Assembly (NCBI RefSeq): GCF_037893015.1 | Contig: NC_133665.1 | Coordinates: 23,322,869 to 23,386,868 of the forward strand | Reading direction: 5' to 3' | From: Macrotis lagotis | Lineage: Eukaryota > Chordata > Mammalia > Peramelemorphia > Peramelidae | DNA: 64,000 bases | In this document: positions 1 to 8,582 of the stretch, in pieces | Numbering within the stretch: the first letter of the stretch is position 1 | How the letters are laid out: the number at the start of each line of letters is the position of its first letter | Translations under genes and position numbers: made by a program | The notes under the pieces: model-generated | What the model was told of the DNA's origin: nothing | Database searches by the model: none | Seen by the model: only the letters and a program-made list of their open reading frames with translations

Positions 1-156
1 CACCAGGTGTTCACATGGACTATTTGTGCCCTACCTATGGTAGAGCAGTTCAAGCTTGTATTATTGAACAGCCAGTTGGACGCACTGCAATTTGTCCCAA
101 ATATAGTGATATCATTTTAGTCTTCTCCTATGACAAAGGACAAAGAACCAACCATA
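1..156. repeat. Unclassified repeat-like fragment at the window edge
   Basis: The segment ends in AAAGGACAAAGAACCAACC, close to tails of interspersed repeats I associate with marsupial genomes, and joins an L1 3' sequence at about 157. A 74-codon open frame starts at 15, but its second half runs into L1 3' UTR, so it is not a gene. I cannot name the family. Confidence 0.3.
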
Positions 157-384
157 TGAATGTTATGGAGAACTACTGTTCTGTAAGAAATCAGAACAAC
201 CCATCTTCCAAAAAGCATGGAAAGATTTCCTGGAATTAATGCTGAGTGAAGTGAGTGGAACCAGGAGCATATTGTACACATTATCAGCAACACTGTGAGA
301 TGATCAATAATGATGGAATCAACTTACCTCAGCAGTTCAGTGACAGAGGACAATCCTGTGAGACCTGTTAAGGAAAATGCTATC
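157..384 (+). mobile_element. L1 3'-end fragment
   Basis: The order ATGGAGAACTACTGTTCTGT, then GATTTCCTGGAATTAATGCT, then GTACACATTATCAGCAACAC and GTGAGATGATCAA is the end of ORF2 and the proximal 3' UTR of marsupial L1, repeated at 2020-2230, 9880-10110 and 36830-37000. It has no A-tail and joins a second L1 piece near 380, so it is a broken fragment. Confidence 0.75.
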
Positions 385-2868
385 CAGCTCTAACAATGAG
401 AAGAAAATAAAAGAAATTGAAGGAATTAGAATTGGCATTGAGGAAGCAAAGTTTTCACTATTTGCAGATGATATGATGGTATACAAAGAGAACCTTAGTA
501 AATCATCTAAAAAGCTCCTTGAAACAAACTCCTTGAAAGAAACAAACAAATTCATCAAAGTAGCAGGATATAAAATAAACCCACATAAATATCAGCATTT
601 CTAAATATATGAAAAACAAAGCCCAAGAGGATGAGATAAAGAAATTACATTTAAAGTAACTATAGACAACATTAAATACTTGGGAATCTACCTCCCAAGA
701 CAAACCCAGAAACTGTATGAACAAAATTATAAAGCATTTCTCACTCAAAGACAGATATAAATAATCGGAAAATGTCAATTGCACATAGTTAGGTTGAGCT
801 AACATAATAAAAATGACAATTCTATCCAAATTAAATTACTTATTCAGTGTCATACCAATCGAACTACCAAATAATTATATTATTGAACTAGGGGGGAAAA
901 GATAACAAAATTCATCTGCAGCAACAAAAGGTCAAGAATAGCAAGGGAACTGATGAAAAAAATGAAGGGATGGTGGTCTAGCTCTACCAAAACTAAAACT
1001 ATACTATAAAGCAGGAGTCATCAAAATTGCCTTATACTAGTTAAGAAATAGATTAATGAATCAGTGAATTAGGATAGGTTGTAAAGAAATGGCAGTGAAT
1101 GACTACAGTAATCTACTGTTTGACAAACCCAAAGACATTAACTTCTGGGAAAAGAACTTACTATTTGTCAAAAATTGTTGAGAAAATTGGAAAACAGTAT
1201 GACAAAAATTAGGCATAGACTCACATCTCACACCATATACTAAAATAAGGTCAAAATGAGTACAGAATTTAATCATAAAGGGTGATACCATAGATAAATT
1301 AATAGACCAAGAAATACTTTATCTGATCTATGGAAAGGGGACAATTTTTTGACCAAACAAGAAATAGAATACATTATAGACTGCAAAATGAATGATTTTG
1401 ACTATATTAAATTAAAATTTTTTGGCACTAAAAAATCAATGCTTTAGAAAAAAGAAAGCAGAAAGCTGGGAAACAATCTTCAGATAAGAGTTCTGATAAA
1501 GGTCTCATTTCTAAAATATATAGAGAACTGCATCAAATATATGAGGTTGCAAGTCATTCCCCAACTGATAAATAGTCAATAGACAGTTTTCAAATGAAGA
1601 AATTAAAGCTATATACATTTATATTAAAAAATGCTCCAAATCATTATTGATTAAAGAAATACAAATTAAAACAACTCTGAAGTATCACCTCATATCTATC
1701 AGATTGGTTAAGATGACAACAAGAGAAAATAATCAATGTTAGAGAGATTTTGGGAGGCTTGGTATAATGCATTCCTGGTGGAGTTGTGAAGTGATTCAAC
1801 CTTTCTGGAGAACAATACAGAACTGTGCCTAAAGAGCAATAAAATTGTTCATACCCTTTGACCCTGTAATTCCAATTCTAGGCATATACCTAGAAGAAAT
1901 CATAAAAAAATTGGAAAATCCCACATTTCCAAAATATTCATAGCAGCTCTTCTTGTAGGGGAAAAGAATTGGAAACTGAGGGGATGCCCATCAGCTGGGG
2001 AATGGCTAAACAAGTTATGTGGTACATGAATACTATAGAATACTATTGTTCTAGAAGAAACCTTAAATGGTTGAACTGTAGAGAAGAATGGAAGGAATTA
2101 TAGGATTTGATGCTGGGGGAGCAGAACCAAGAGAAAAATTATAACATTGACAATATTGTGAGATGATCAACCCTGATGGATGCAACTTCTCTCAGCAGTT
2201 CAGAGAACTAGGACAAATGGACAATGCTATCCCCATCCAGAGGGAAAAAAAAACAAAACAAGACAAAACAAAAATCCTTCAGAATCTGAGGACCACTACA
2301 TTCACTTAAAAAAAATCTCATGCATTTCTTTGCCTTAATCCCAATTCCTCATATCAAAAATGACAAACCTGTAAACATGCTTAACACAAATGTATAAACA
2401 CAATATTAACCTGTTTGCCACTGAGGGGAGTGTGGAAGGAAATTTTGTAACTTAGAAATATGCATCGACATATGGATGAATGTTAAAAAAAACTTTCTTA
2501 ACATGGATTTGGAAAAGTAAAACATCAATGAAAAAAAGAACCCCCCACCAAAATAGGAAAATGCCATCCACAACAAGTAAAGAAACCATGGATTCTGAAT
2601 AGAGAGCAAAGTTTGCTACATGGTCACATTCTAAAACTTTTTATTTTTTTCATGGTTTTTCCCCTCCTTAATTTTAATTCTTCCTTCATAATATGACTAA
2701 TATGGAAATACTTTAAACAAGATTGTACATGTACAACCTATATAATATGGGGAGGGAGGAGTGGGGTAGAAAAAATGTAGGATTCAATAGCTTTGCAAAA
2801 GGATGAATATTGAAAACTTTCTTTGCTTATAATCAGAAAATAAACTAATAAATAAAATATTTTTTTTA
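385..2868 (+). mobile_element. 5'-truncated L1, ORF2 reverse transcriptase to 3' end
   Basis: The segment starts inside the reverse-transcriptase domain of L1 ORF2. The polymerase motif reads FADDM at about 460-474, in the frame open from 377 to 601. It continues through the ORF2 C-terminal region (GACAATTCTATCCAAATTAA at 813, GGGGAATGGCTAAACAAG at about 1998) into the 3' UTR and ends in an A-rich tail at 2845-2870. Stops and frameshifts break the frame throughout, so it is dead. No clear target-site duplication is visible at the 5' junction, where it abuts another L1 3' fragment. The two may be pieces of one rearranged copy. Confidence 0.85.
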
Positions 2869-3364
2869 AAAAAGAAGTGAGTCACTTGGGGAGGGATTAA
2901 ATTCTCCTCTCTTCAAGGAGGAGAAAATAGAGTTCAGACTCTTCACTTGTTGAAATCCTAACTATTCTTCCAAATCCATCTTAATTGCTACCTTCTCAAG
3001 ATCATATTGTTTAAGGATTGGTTGATAGAAGTTGTGATTTTTTATTCAACAGAAGAATGGACTTGGATAGTAGGGGGAAATACGACAGCATTCCTCACAA
3101 ATTTGAAGGGTTATCCCAAGGAATATCTATCCTCAGAGTCAGGAAGACCTCAATTCACATCATTCTTCTTGTTTCTCTTAAAGTTTTAGTGCCCTAGGAA
3201 ATGCTCTAAGATCAGAAATTAAAGATGAGTTTCTATATTTCATTGATAGAGGAAATTCCATATCAATATCTTCCTATACAAAAATCTCATAGGAAAAGGA
3301 CCAAAACCAACAATTTTTTCTTCTCCTACTTGGAAAGCAAAACTAATAAAAATTGGGGGAGAGG
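2869..3364. other. Unassigned stretch
   Basis: I see no gene, RNA or known repeat here. A short piece at about 3135-3160 (CAGAGTCAGGAAGACCTCAA) resembles the middle of a tRNA-derived SINE but is too short to call. The 60-codon open frame at 3007-3189 has no recognisable features. Confidence 0.4.
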
Positions 3365-3510
3365 GGTGTCAGTCAGGTGGTATAGTGGATAGAGCACCAG
3401 CCCTAGAGTCAGAAGGACCTGAGTTCAGATTCCACCTCAGACACTTACTAGTTGTGTGATCTTGGGCAAGTAACTTAAAACTATTGCCTACAAAAAAAAA
3501 ACCTTTAAAA
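3365..3510 (+). mobile_element. tRNA-derived SINE (MAR1-like)
   Basis: The head GTGGTATAGTGGATAGAGCA and the B-box-like GAGTTCAGATTCC are those of a tRNA. They are followed by CCTCAGACACTTACTAG, TTGGGCAAGTAACTTAA and an A-tail at 3491-3510. This is the commonest SINE of the window, diverged by several substitutions. Confidence 0.85.
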
Positions 3511-3574
3511 AAGGAAAGAAAAAGGTTGTTATAAAAGGGCAGACTTGGATTTTTTGGTAGGGGAGAAATAGACA

Positions 3575-3875
3575 TTTACAATATGTCAAGCACTATACCA
3601 AATGATGAGGATACAAAGAAAAGTGAAAAGCGTTCTTGGAAAAAAGGGTATGAGTATAAATTGATTATAATTTGATGATGCTTATGAATGAGGATTATAT
3701 TTCCATTGGGATAATTGAAGGAAAGATACTTAAGACAAAGACGTAACTATGAAGTGATTATGATGTGATGAAGCTCATCAATCAATCAGTCAATCAATCT
3801 ATACAAGTACAACTTGTACAGATGCAAAAATATTGTAAATTCATATACATAAATAGATGGTAATTTCTGAGGGAA
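3575..3875 (+). repeat. Old interspersed repeat, family not named
   Basis: ATGTCAAGCACTATACCAAA, GAGGATACAAAGAAAAG and ATACAAGTACAACTTGTACA followed by TTTCTGAGGG match, in order, an old repeat also visible at 18276-18960 and 20215-20300. It is a much decayed transposon remnant. I do not recognise the family well enough to name it. Confidence 0.45.
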
Positions 3876-3879
3876 AACA

Positions 3880-3992
3880 TTAGATTGTAAGGTTCTTGAG
3901 GGTAGGAACTGTCTTTTGTCTCCTTTTATATCACCAGAACTTCACTCCATGTCTGTACATAGCAGTCACTTAGTAAATGTTCATATTATTAT
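3880..3992 (+). repeat. L2 LINE 3'-end fragment
   Basis: GATTGTAAGGTTCTTGAGGG, then GGAACTGTCTTTTGTCTCC, then TAGCAGTCACTTAGTAAATG follows the well-known L2 3' terminus (AGCTCCTTGAGGGCAGGGAC, ending TAGTAAGTGCTCAATAAATG). About 110 bases of this ancient mammalian LINE survive. Confidence 0.7.
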
Positions 3993-4002
3993 ATTCCATT
4001 CT

Positions 4003-4208
4003 AAGTAGCACAGTGGTTAGAGTGCCAGACCTGGAGTCAGGAAGACTCCTCTTCTTGAGTTCAAATATGACCACAGGCTCTTACTGAGAGAACTTGGGCA
4101 AGTGACTTGATCCTGTTTGCTTCAGTCCTCATTTGATAAATAAACTGGAGAAGGAAATGGCAAATCACTCCAGTATCTTTGCCAAGGTAAAAAAAAACAA
4201 AACAAAAC
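4003..4208 (+). mobile_element. tRNA-derived SINE with GGAAATGGCAAATCACTCCA tail
   Basis: The tRNA head GCACAGTGGTTAGAGTGCCA is followed by TGGAGTCAGGAAGACTCC, TTGGGCAAGTGACTTGA and the tail GGAAATGGCAAATCACTCCA GTATCTTTGCC, then an A-rich end. The tail is the first part of the RTE-type 3' end seen in full in the minus-strand SINE at 8213-8441. HAL1 copy a begins right at the end of its A-tail. Confidence 0.75.
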
Positions 4209-4849
4209 AGGGGCAGAGCCAAGATTTTGGCATGAAGGCAGGAATTTACAAAAACTGGTTCCCCCCAAACTCCAAAGGTTGACTAATTATGAATCTAGCC
4301 AAAATTTAGAGTGGCAGAACCCAGAGAAAGACTGAGTGATATAATTTCTCAGTCTGAGACAACTTAGAAGTTCCACAGGAAAGGTTGGTTTCACTGGGAC
4401 TGGAGGTTGGAAAAAGCTGTTGCGAGCACAGCCACAGTGCAGTTCAGGGCAACCAGGCAGGGTGCCTAGATCCTTGGGTGCACCTGGGTCCCTGGCAGAG
4501 GAGGGGGTGGTTTCCAGACTTCCTGCCCCTGGGATCACCGGGAACAGCTTGAAATGGTGGTGAGAGAACTCTGCCGCACCAGAGTGAGTGTGGAGTGAGC
4601 ACCGGCCTCAGAGCAGCCTTGTGGGAAGAAGCTGCAGCAGGAATCAGTGAAGCTACCCTGTACCTCCAGAGAACAGCCCACAGACTGTAAGGGGGTCAGG
4701 GGAGACTGCTAAGATCTCTCTGCTCTCCCTGGGGCAGGACTAAACTGTTTGTCCAAATTCAAATCCAGGTTGAAGTTTGGGCTTAGAGCCTCTCATAAGA
4801 CCTTGGAGGAATTAAGGTACCTATGAGTTGTTCCAAAAGACTCCCAAAG

Positions 4850-5656
4850 GGTGCTTCCCCCAGCACAGCTATCGCTGCATTGCTTTGGGCCCCAGCAGTG
4901 TTAAAGCCACAGCACCGCTTCCCTCCTGCCACTGCCATAATCATCTACAGGAACCTCATCAGCCATGATGTCGGAGAAACCTGACATTTACAAGATCCAG
5001 GAGATCACTAACGGGCTGTGCCTGGAGGGTGGGGGGAAGGTGATAAGTAGGACAGAGGGTACCATTGATGATACACTCATCAGTGGAAATGCCTCTGCTA
5101 AAGAAACAGATGCCATTGTAATCACAGGAGTTGATATAGTAATAAACCATCATCTGCAAGAAACTAGTTTCACAAAAGAGTCCTGCAAAAAGTACATCAA
5201 AGCCTACATGAAATCAATCAAAGACGGACTTGAAGGAAACAAGCCAAATAGAGTAAAACCTTTTATGACAGGAGCTTCAGAATAAATCAAACATATCCTT
5301 GTTAATTTTAAAAACTATCAGGTCGTCATAGGTAAAAACATGAATCCAGATTGCATGGTGGCTCTCCTGGACTTCTGTGAGGATGGTGTGACCCCATATA
5401 TGATTTTCTTTAAGAATAGTTTAGAAATGAAGAAATGTTAACAAATTCAGCTGATTACTTTGAATCACCTGTCATCATAACTGGCTGCTGTTTTTTGTCA
5501 TCTACATAACCACCAGGATTTAGACAAACTGAACTGATGTCATCTTGATCTTTATTCCTTTATTTTTGACCTTGATTTATTTGGAGTGGAGGTATTTTTT
5601 TTAAAAAAACATGTCATGTGGGTTGTCTAAAATAAAGCATTTAAACAACCCCCCAC
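4850..5656 (+). pseudogene. TPT1: Processed pseudogene of TPT1 (translationally controlled tumor protein, TCTP)
   Basis: The parent gene encodes a conserved cytosolic protein of about 172 residues that binds calcium and tubulin. The decayed reading frame runs from ATA in place of the start codon (4937) to a TAA at 5439-5441. Recognisable blocks include [51 protein letters not shown] and [16 protein letters not shown] [10 protein letters not shown]. After a TAA replacing a Gln codon (5282), NFKNYQ and YMIFFK follow. An indel after the ISHD block shifts the frame. The 3' UTR ends with AATAAA (5631-5636) and a short A-rich tail. There are no introns. The unit is bracketed by a 15-bp TSD, one mismatch, at 4835-4849 and 5657-5671. 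Together these mark an L1-mediated retrocopy; it cannot make the full protein. Confidence 0.93.
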
Positions 5657-5694
5657 AAAAAACTCCCAAAGTAAATCAGTCATAGGCTGAGGAA

Positions 5695-6752
5695 ATGAGC
5701 AAACAAAATAAAAAGAAAAAATCTTACCATAGAAAATTACTTTGGTTCCATGGAAAATTCAGAAGATGACAAAATCAAAGTGTCTCTACCCCAAACCTCC
5801 AAGAGAAATAGAAAATGAATGCAATCAAAATGAATGCAATCAAAAAAGACATTGAAAAGCAATTAAGGGAGGTAGAGAAAAAATTGGGAGGAGAAATGAG
5901 AGCAATGCAGATAATCATGAAAAAACAAATCATCATCTTGGTGAAAGAAATAGAAAAAAATACTGAAGAAAATATTATGTTAAGAACCAGTTTAGGCCAA
6001 ATGGAAAAAGCAACAAAAAAGGCAAATGAGGAGAAGAATGCCTTAAAAAGCAGAACTGGGCAGCTGGAAAAGGAGATTAAAAAAGCTCTCTGAAGAAAAT
6101 AACTCCTTCAAATGCAGAATGGAACTAAAGGAAGCTGATGACTTTATGAGAAATCAGGAAGAAATAAAACTATTCCAAAAAATGAACATTAGAAAAAAAT
6201 GTGAAATATCTCATTGGAAAAACAACCAATGTTGAAAACAGATTCAGAAAAGATAATTTAAAAATTATTGGGCTACCTGAAATTCACAACCAGGAAAAGA
6301 GTCTAGACTTTATTTTTCAAGAAATAATATAGCAAAATTGCCCTGAGATCTCAGAAGCAGAGGGTAAAATAGAAATTAAGGGAATTCACCAATCATCTCC
6401 TAAAAGAGATCCCAAAAGAAAAACTTCCAGGAATATTATAGCAAAATTACAAAACTCCCAAGTCAAAGACAAAAAACTAAAAGTTGCCAGAAGCAAACAA
6501 TTGAATTACAGGATTACAGAGGAGCTGGCAGCATCTACATTGAGGGCTCATAAGGCTTGGAATATGATATCCCAGAAGGCAAAAGATCTTGGTTTATAAC
6601 CGAGAATCAACTATCCAGCAAAGCTGAACATACACTTTCAGGGCAAAAGATGGACTTTCAATGAAGAAGGGGACTTTAAAACTTTCCTGTTGAAACAACC
6701 AGAGCTGAACAGAGAGTTTGATCTCCATGTACAGGACTCAGGTGAACCATAG
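5695..6752 (+). pseudogene. Decayed ORF1 of HAL1 copy a
   Basis: In intact L1, ORF1p is a trimeric coiled-coil RNA-binding protein that coats the element's own RNA. The frame starts MSKQ at 5695, like copy c (MSKQRYKRKTIEKYF). It shifts repeatedly. A 92-codon window at 5815-6093 keeps the coiled coil, with repeated LGQMEKA and GQLEKEI heptads. After that come an RRM-like block (NRFRKDNLKIIGLPEIHN in two frames, near 6238-6300) and the C-terminal domain ending QDSGEP and TAG at 6750-6752. Several indels and stops make it non-functional. Confidence 0.75.
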
Positions 6753-7530
6753 AAAGGGATGATGAGAAGGACTAATTATAAGGAACTAAATGATGTTGAA
6801 CTGTTTGTTTTCCTGAATGGGAAGAAGATACTGATAACTCATATGAACTTTCTTATTTATAAGTGCAGTTAGAAGGAACATATTACAGACAAGGCACAGG
6901 AAGGAGCTGAATATAATGGTATGATATAGTAAAAAGATGGCATCAATGGGTGATAAAGGAAAGTACTGGGAGGAAGAAGTAGCTAAGATATTTCACATAG
7001 AGTCAAGAAAAAGCTTTTTCAATGGAGTGGAAAGAAGGAAGGCAAGGGGGAATGAGTGAGTCTTCATTCTCATCATAAATGACTCAGAGAGGAAATAACA
7101 TATACACTTAAGTAAGATAGAAATCTATCTTAACCTAGAGAAAAGTGGAAGAAAGGGATGGGATAAGGGGGAATGGGAGGAGGGAAGGGGGGAAATACGT
7201 GATAGAAGAGAGAGAAGATCAAGGGAAAGAGTACAATACACTTTTGAACAGGGACAGGGTGAAAGGATAGAGAGAATAGAATAAATGAAAATGGGAAGGA
7301 ATAGAGTAAAGGTAAATACAGCTAGTAATGGAAACTGTGGGAAAAATATTGACGCAACTTCTTTGGTAGACTTATGATAAAGAAGGCAACTCATCCCAGA
7401 GACAGTCTGAACACAGACTGAAGTATATTATTTTCTCTCTAATTATTCTTGAGGTTTCTCATTTTTTGGGGGGGAGGGGGTCTATGTTTACTCTTGCAAC
7501 AAGATTATTTTAATAATATAAAATAAACAA

Positions 7531-7927
7531 ACCAAAGAAAAATATGCACACAAAAATAGATATAAGCTGAAAAAAAGAAAAATAAAAAAATTGTATAAGC
7601 TGGAAAGAAGAAAACACCAAAACCAAAATGGACACAAATGAAACACAACTGGAACAAGAATACTTATTTATGAATCAAGAAAAACATCAACTTTGCTGAT
7701 AAATAGTTTAAAAAATATCCATGAAGTAAAAGTAAAGTAATTTCCAGGTTGGAAAGGGCACCAGCAACTGAAGGGATCAGGTCAGGACTCTTTTGAAGGT
7801 GGAAATTAGGGCAAGCACTGAAGACAAGGAAGGATTCCAAGAAACACAAGTAAAGAGAGAGAGAGAGAGACCACTCCTGATAGGAGGGGAAGCCTGTGCA
7901 AAATCAATATAGAATTGGAGTATGGCA
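7531..7927. other. A-rich stretch with a short (GA)n and an old-repeat remnant
   Basis: The A-rich sequence at 7531-7660 may be part of the HAL1 tail. A (GA)n run lies at 7854-7872. GAAAGGGCACCAGCAACTGA, TTTGAAGGTGGAAATTAGG and GGAAGGATTCCAAGAA resemble the same unnamed old repeat as at 18276-18960. No gene is visible. Confidence 0.35.
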
Positions 7928-8106
7928 AGGGAGGAGAAATGAGAGCAATGCAGATAATCATGAAAAACAAATCATCAGCTTGGTGAAAGAAATACAAAAA
8001 AATACCAAAGAAAATATTATGTTAAGAACCAGTTTAGGCCAAATGGATAAAGCAACACAAAAAGGCAAATGAGGAGAAGAATGCCTTAAAAACCAGAACT
8101 GGTCAT
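7928..8106 (+). repeat. Second, local copy of a HAL1 ORF1 segment
   Basis: About 178 bases from GGGAGGAGAAATGAGAGCAA to CTTAAAAACCAGAACTGG repeat positions 5886-6063 of HAL1 copy a with only about eight differences by eye. The same region of copy c is much more diverged. It has no flanking 5' UTR, 3' region or A-tail of its own, so it looks like a local duplication rather than a separate insertion. Confidence 0.8.
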
Positions 8107-8212
8107 CAGTTGCTTGTGAGAAACAGAAAGCAAGTCAGATTGAAGTCAGTCATAGAAGTCACAAATGGGAGTAATGTGAAGTCATGATGGGAAGTCATTA
8201 ACTGAAATGACT

Positions 8213-8441
8213 TCTTGTTGTTCAATCATATAGGCTTGTCTAACTCTTCATGACCATGTGGACCATACTGTCCATGGGATTTTCTTGGCAAAGATACTGG
8301 AGCAGTTCAGCATTTCCGTCTTCAATCATTAAGGTACATTTAAGTGACTTGCCCAAAGTCATACCGCTAGTAAGTGTCTGAGACTAAGCTTAAACTCAGG
8401 ACTTCCTGAGCCCTATCCTCTGAGCCACCTAGTTGGTTCCT
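8213..8441 (-). mobile_element. tRNA-derived SINE with an RTE-type 3' tail
   Basis: Read on the minus strand it has the tRNA head (GGATAGGGCTCAGGAAGTCC), TTGGGCAAGTCACTTAAATG and the tail AAGATACTGGAGCAGTTC in plus orientation. Its end (GTTGTTCAATCAT, plus strand) matches the end of the RTE LINE starting at 8583 (GTTGTTCAGTCTTTAGTCAT). SINEs and the LINE that mobilises them commonly share the 3' end, so RTE dependence is inferred. Confidence 0.75.
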
Positions 8442-8552
8442 AGGTAAATAGAGATAAGTGATTTACTCAAGGAAGAACAGCTATTACATGACTAAGTTCA
8501 GATTTGAACTCAAGTATTCCTGACTCCAGTCTTAGTTCCCTACCTACTTAGC
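8442..8552 (-). mobile_element. Partial tRNA-derived SINE
   Basis: GATAAGTGATTTACTCAAGG, TTCAGATTTGAACTCAAGTA and TTCCTGACTCCAGTCTTAG form the tRNA half of a SINE read antisense. The 3' tail is missing, and it directly abuts the SINE at 8213-8441. Confidence 0.6.
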
Positions 8553-8582
8553 TAAGAAATCTTTGTGGAATTGAATTTTTTG

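Larger units (their letters stand above)
4209..7530 (+). mobile_element. HAL1 copy a: ORF1-only half-L1, interrupted by a TPT1 retrocopy
   Basis: The element starts with GGGCAGAGCCAAGATTTTGG, an L1-type 5' end, followed by a GC-richer 5' UTR (4209-5694) and a decayed ORF1 (5695-6752). A purine-rich 3' region (6753-7530) ends TATGTTTACTCTTGC and AATAATATAAAATAAAC. There is no ORF2 between ORF1 and the 3' end, the definition of a HAL1. Copies b (20652-24114) and c (42217-45380) share this organisation. The 3' region has no embedded SINEs, unlike b and c. An 807-base TPT1 retrocopy sits in the 5' UTR. A target-site duplication cannot be decided because the 5' flank is a SINE A-tail. Confidence 0.75.

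Noticed and set aside
3369..3510. SINE heads as functional tRNA genes
   Set aside because: Heads such as GTGGTATAGTGGATAGAGCA are tRNA-like, but no acceptor-stem pairing or anticodon arm can be completed and they continue into SINE bodies.
4937..5441. TPT1 as a functional gene
   Set aside because: The start codon is ATA, an indel follows the fifth to tenth codons, a stop replaces a Gln codon at 5282, there are no introns and TSDs are present. It is a processed pseudogene.
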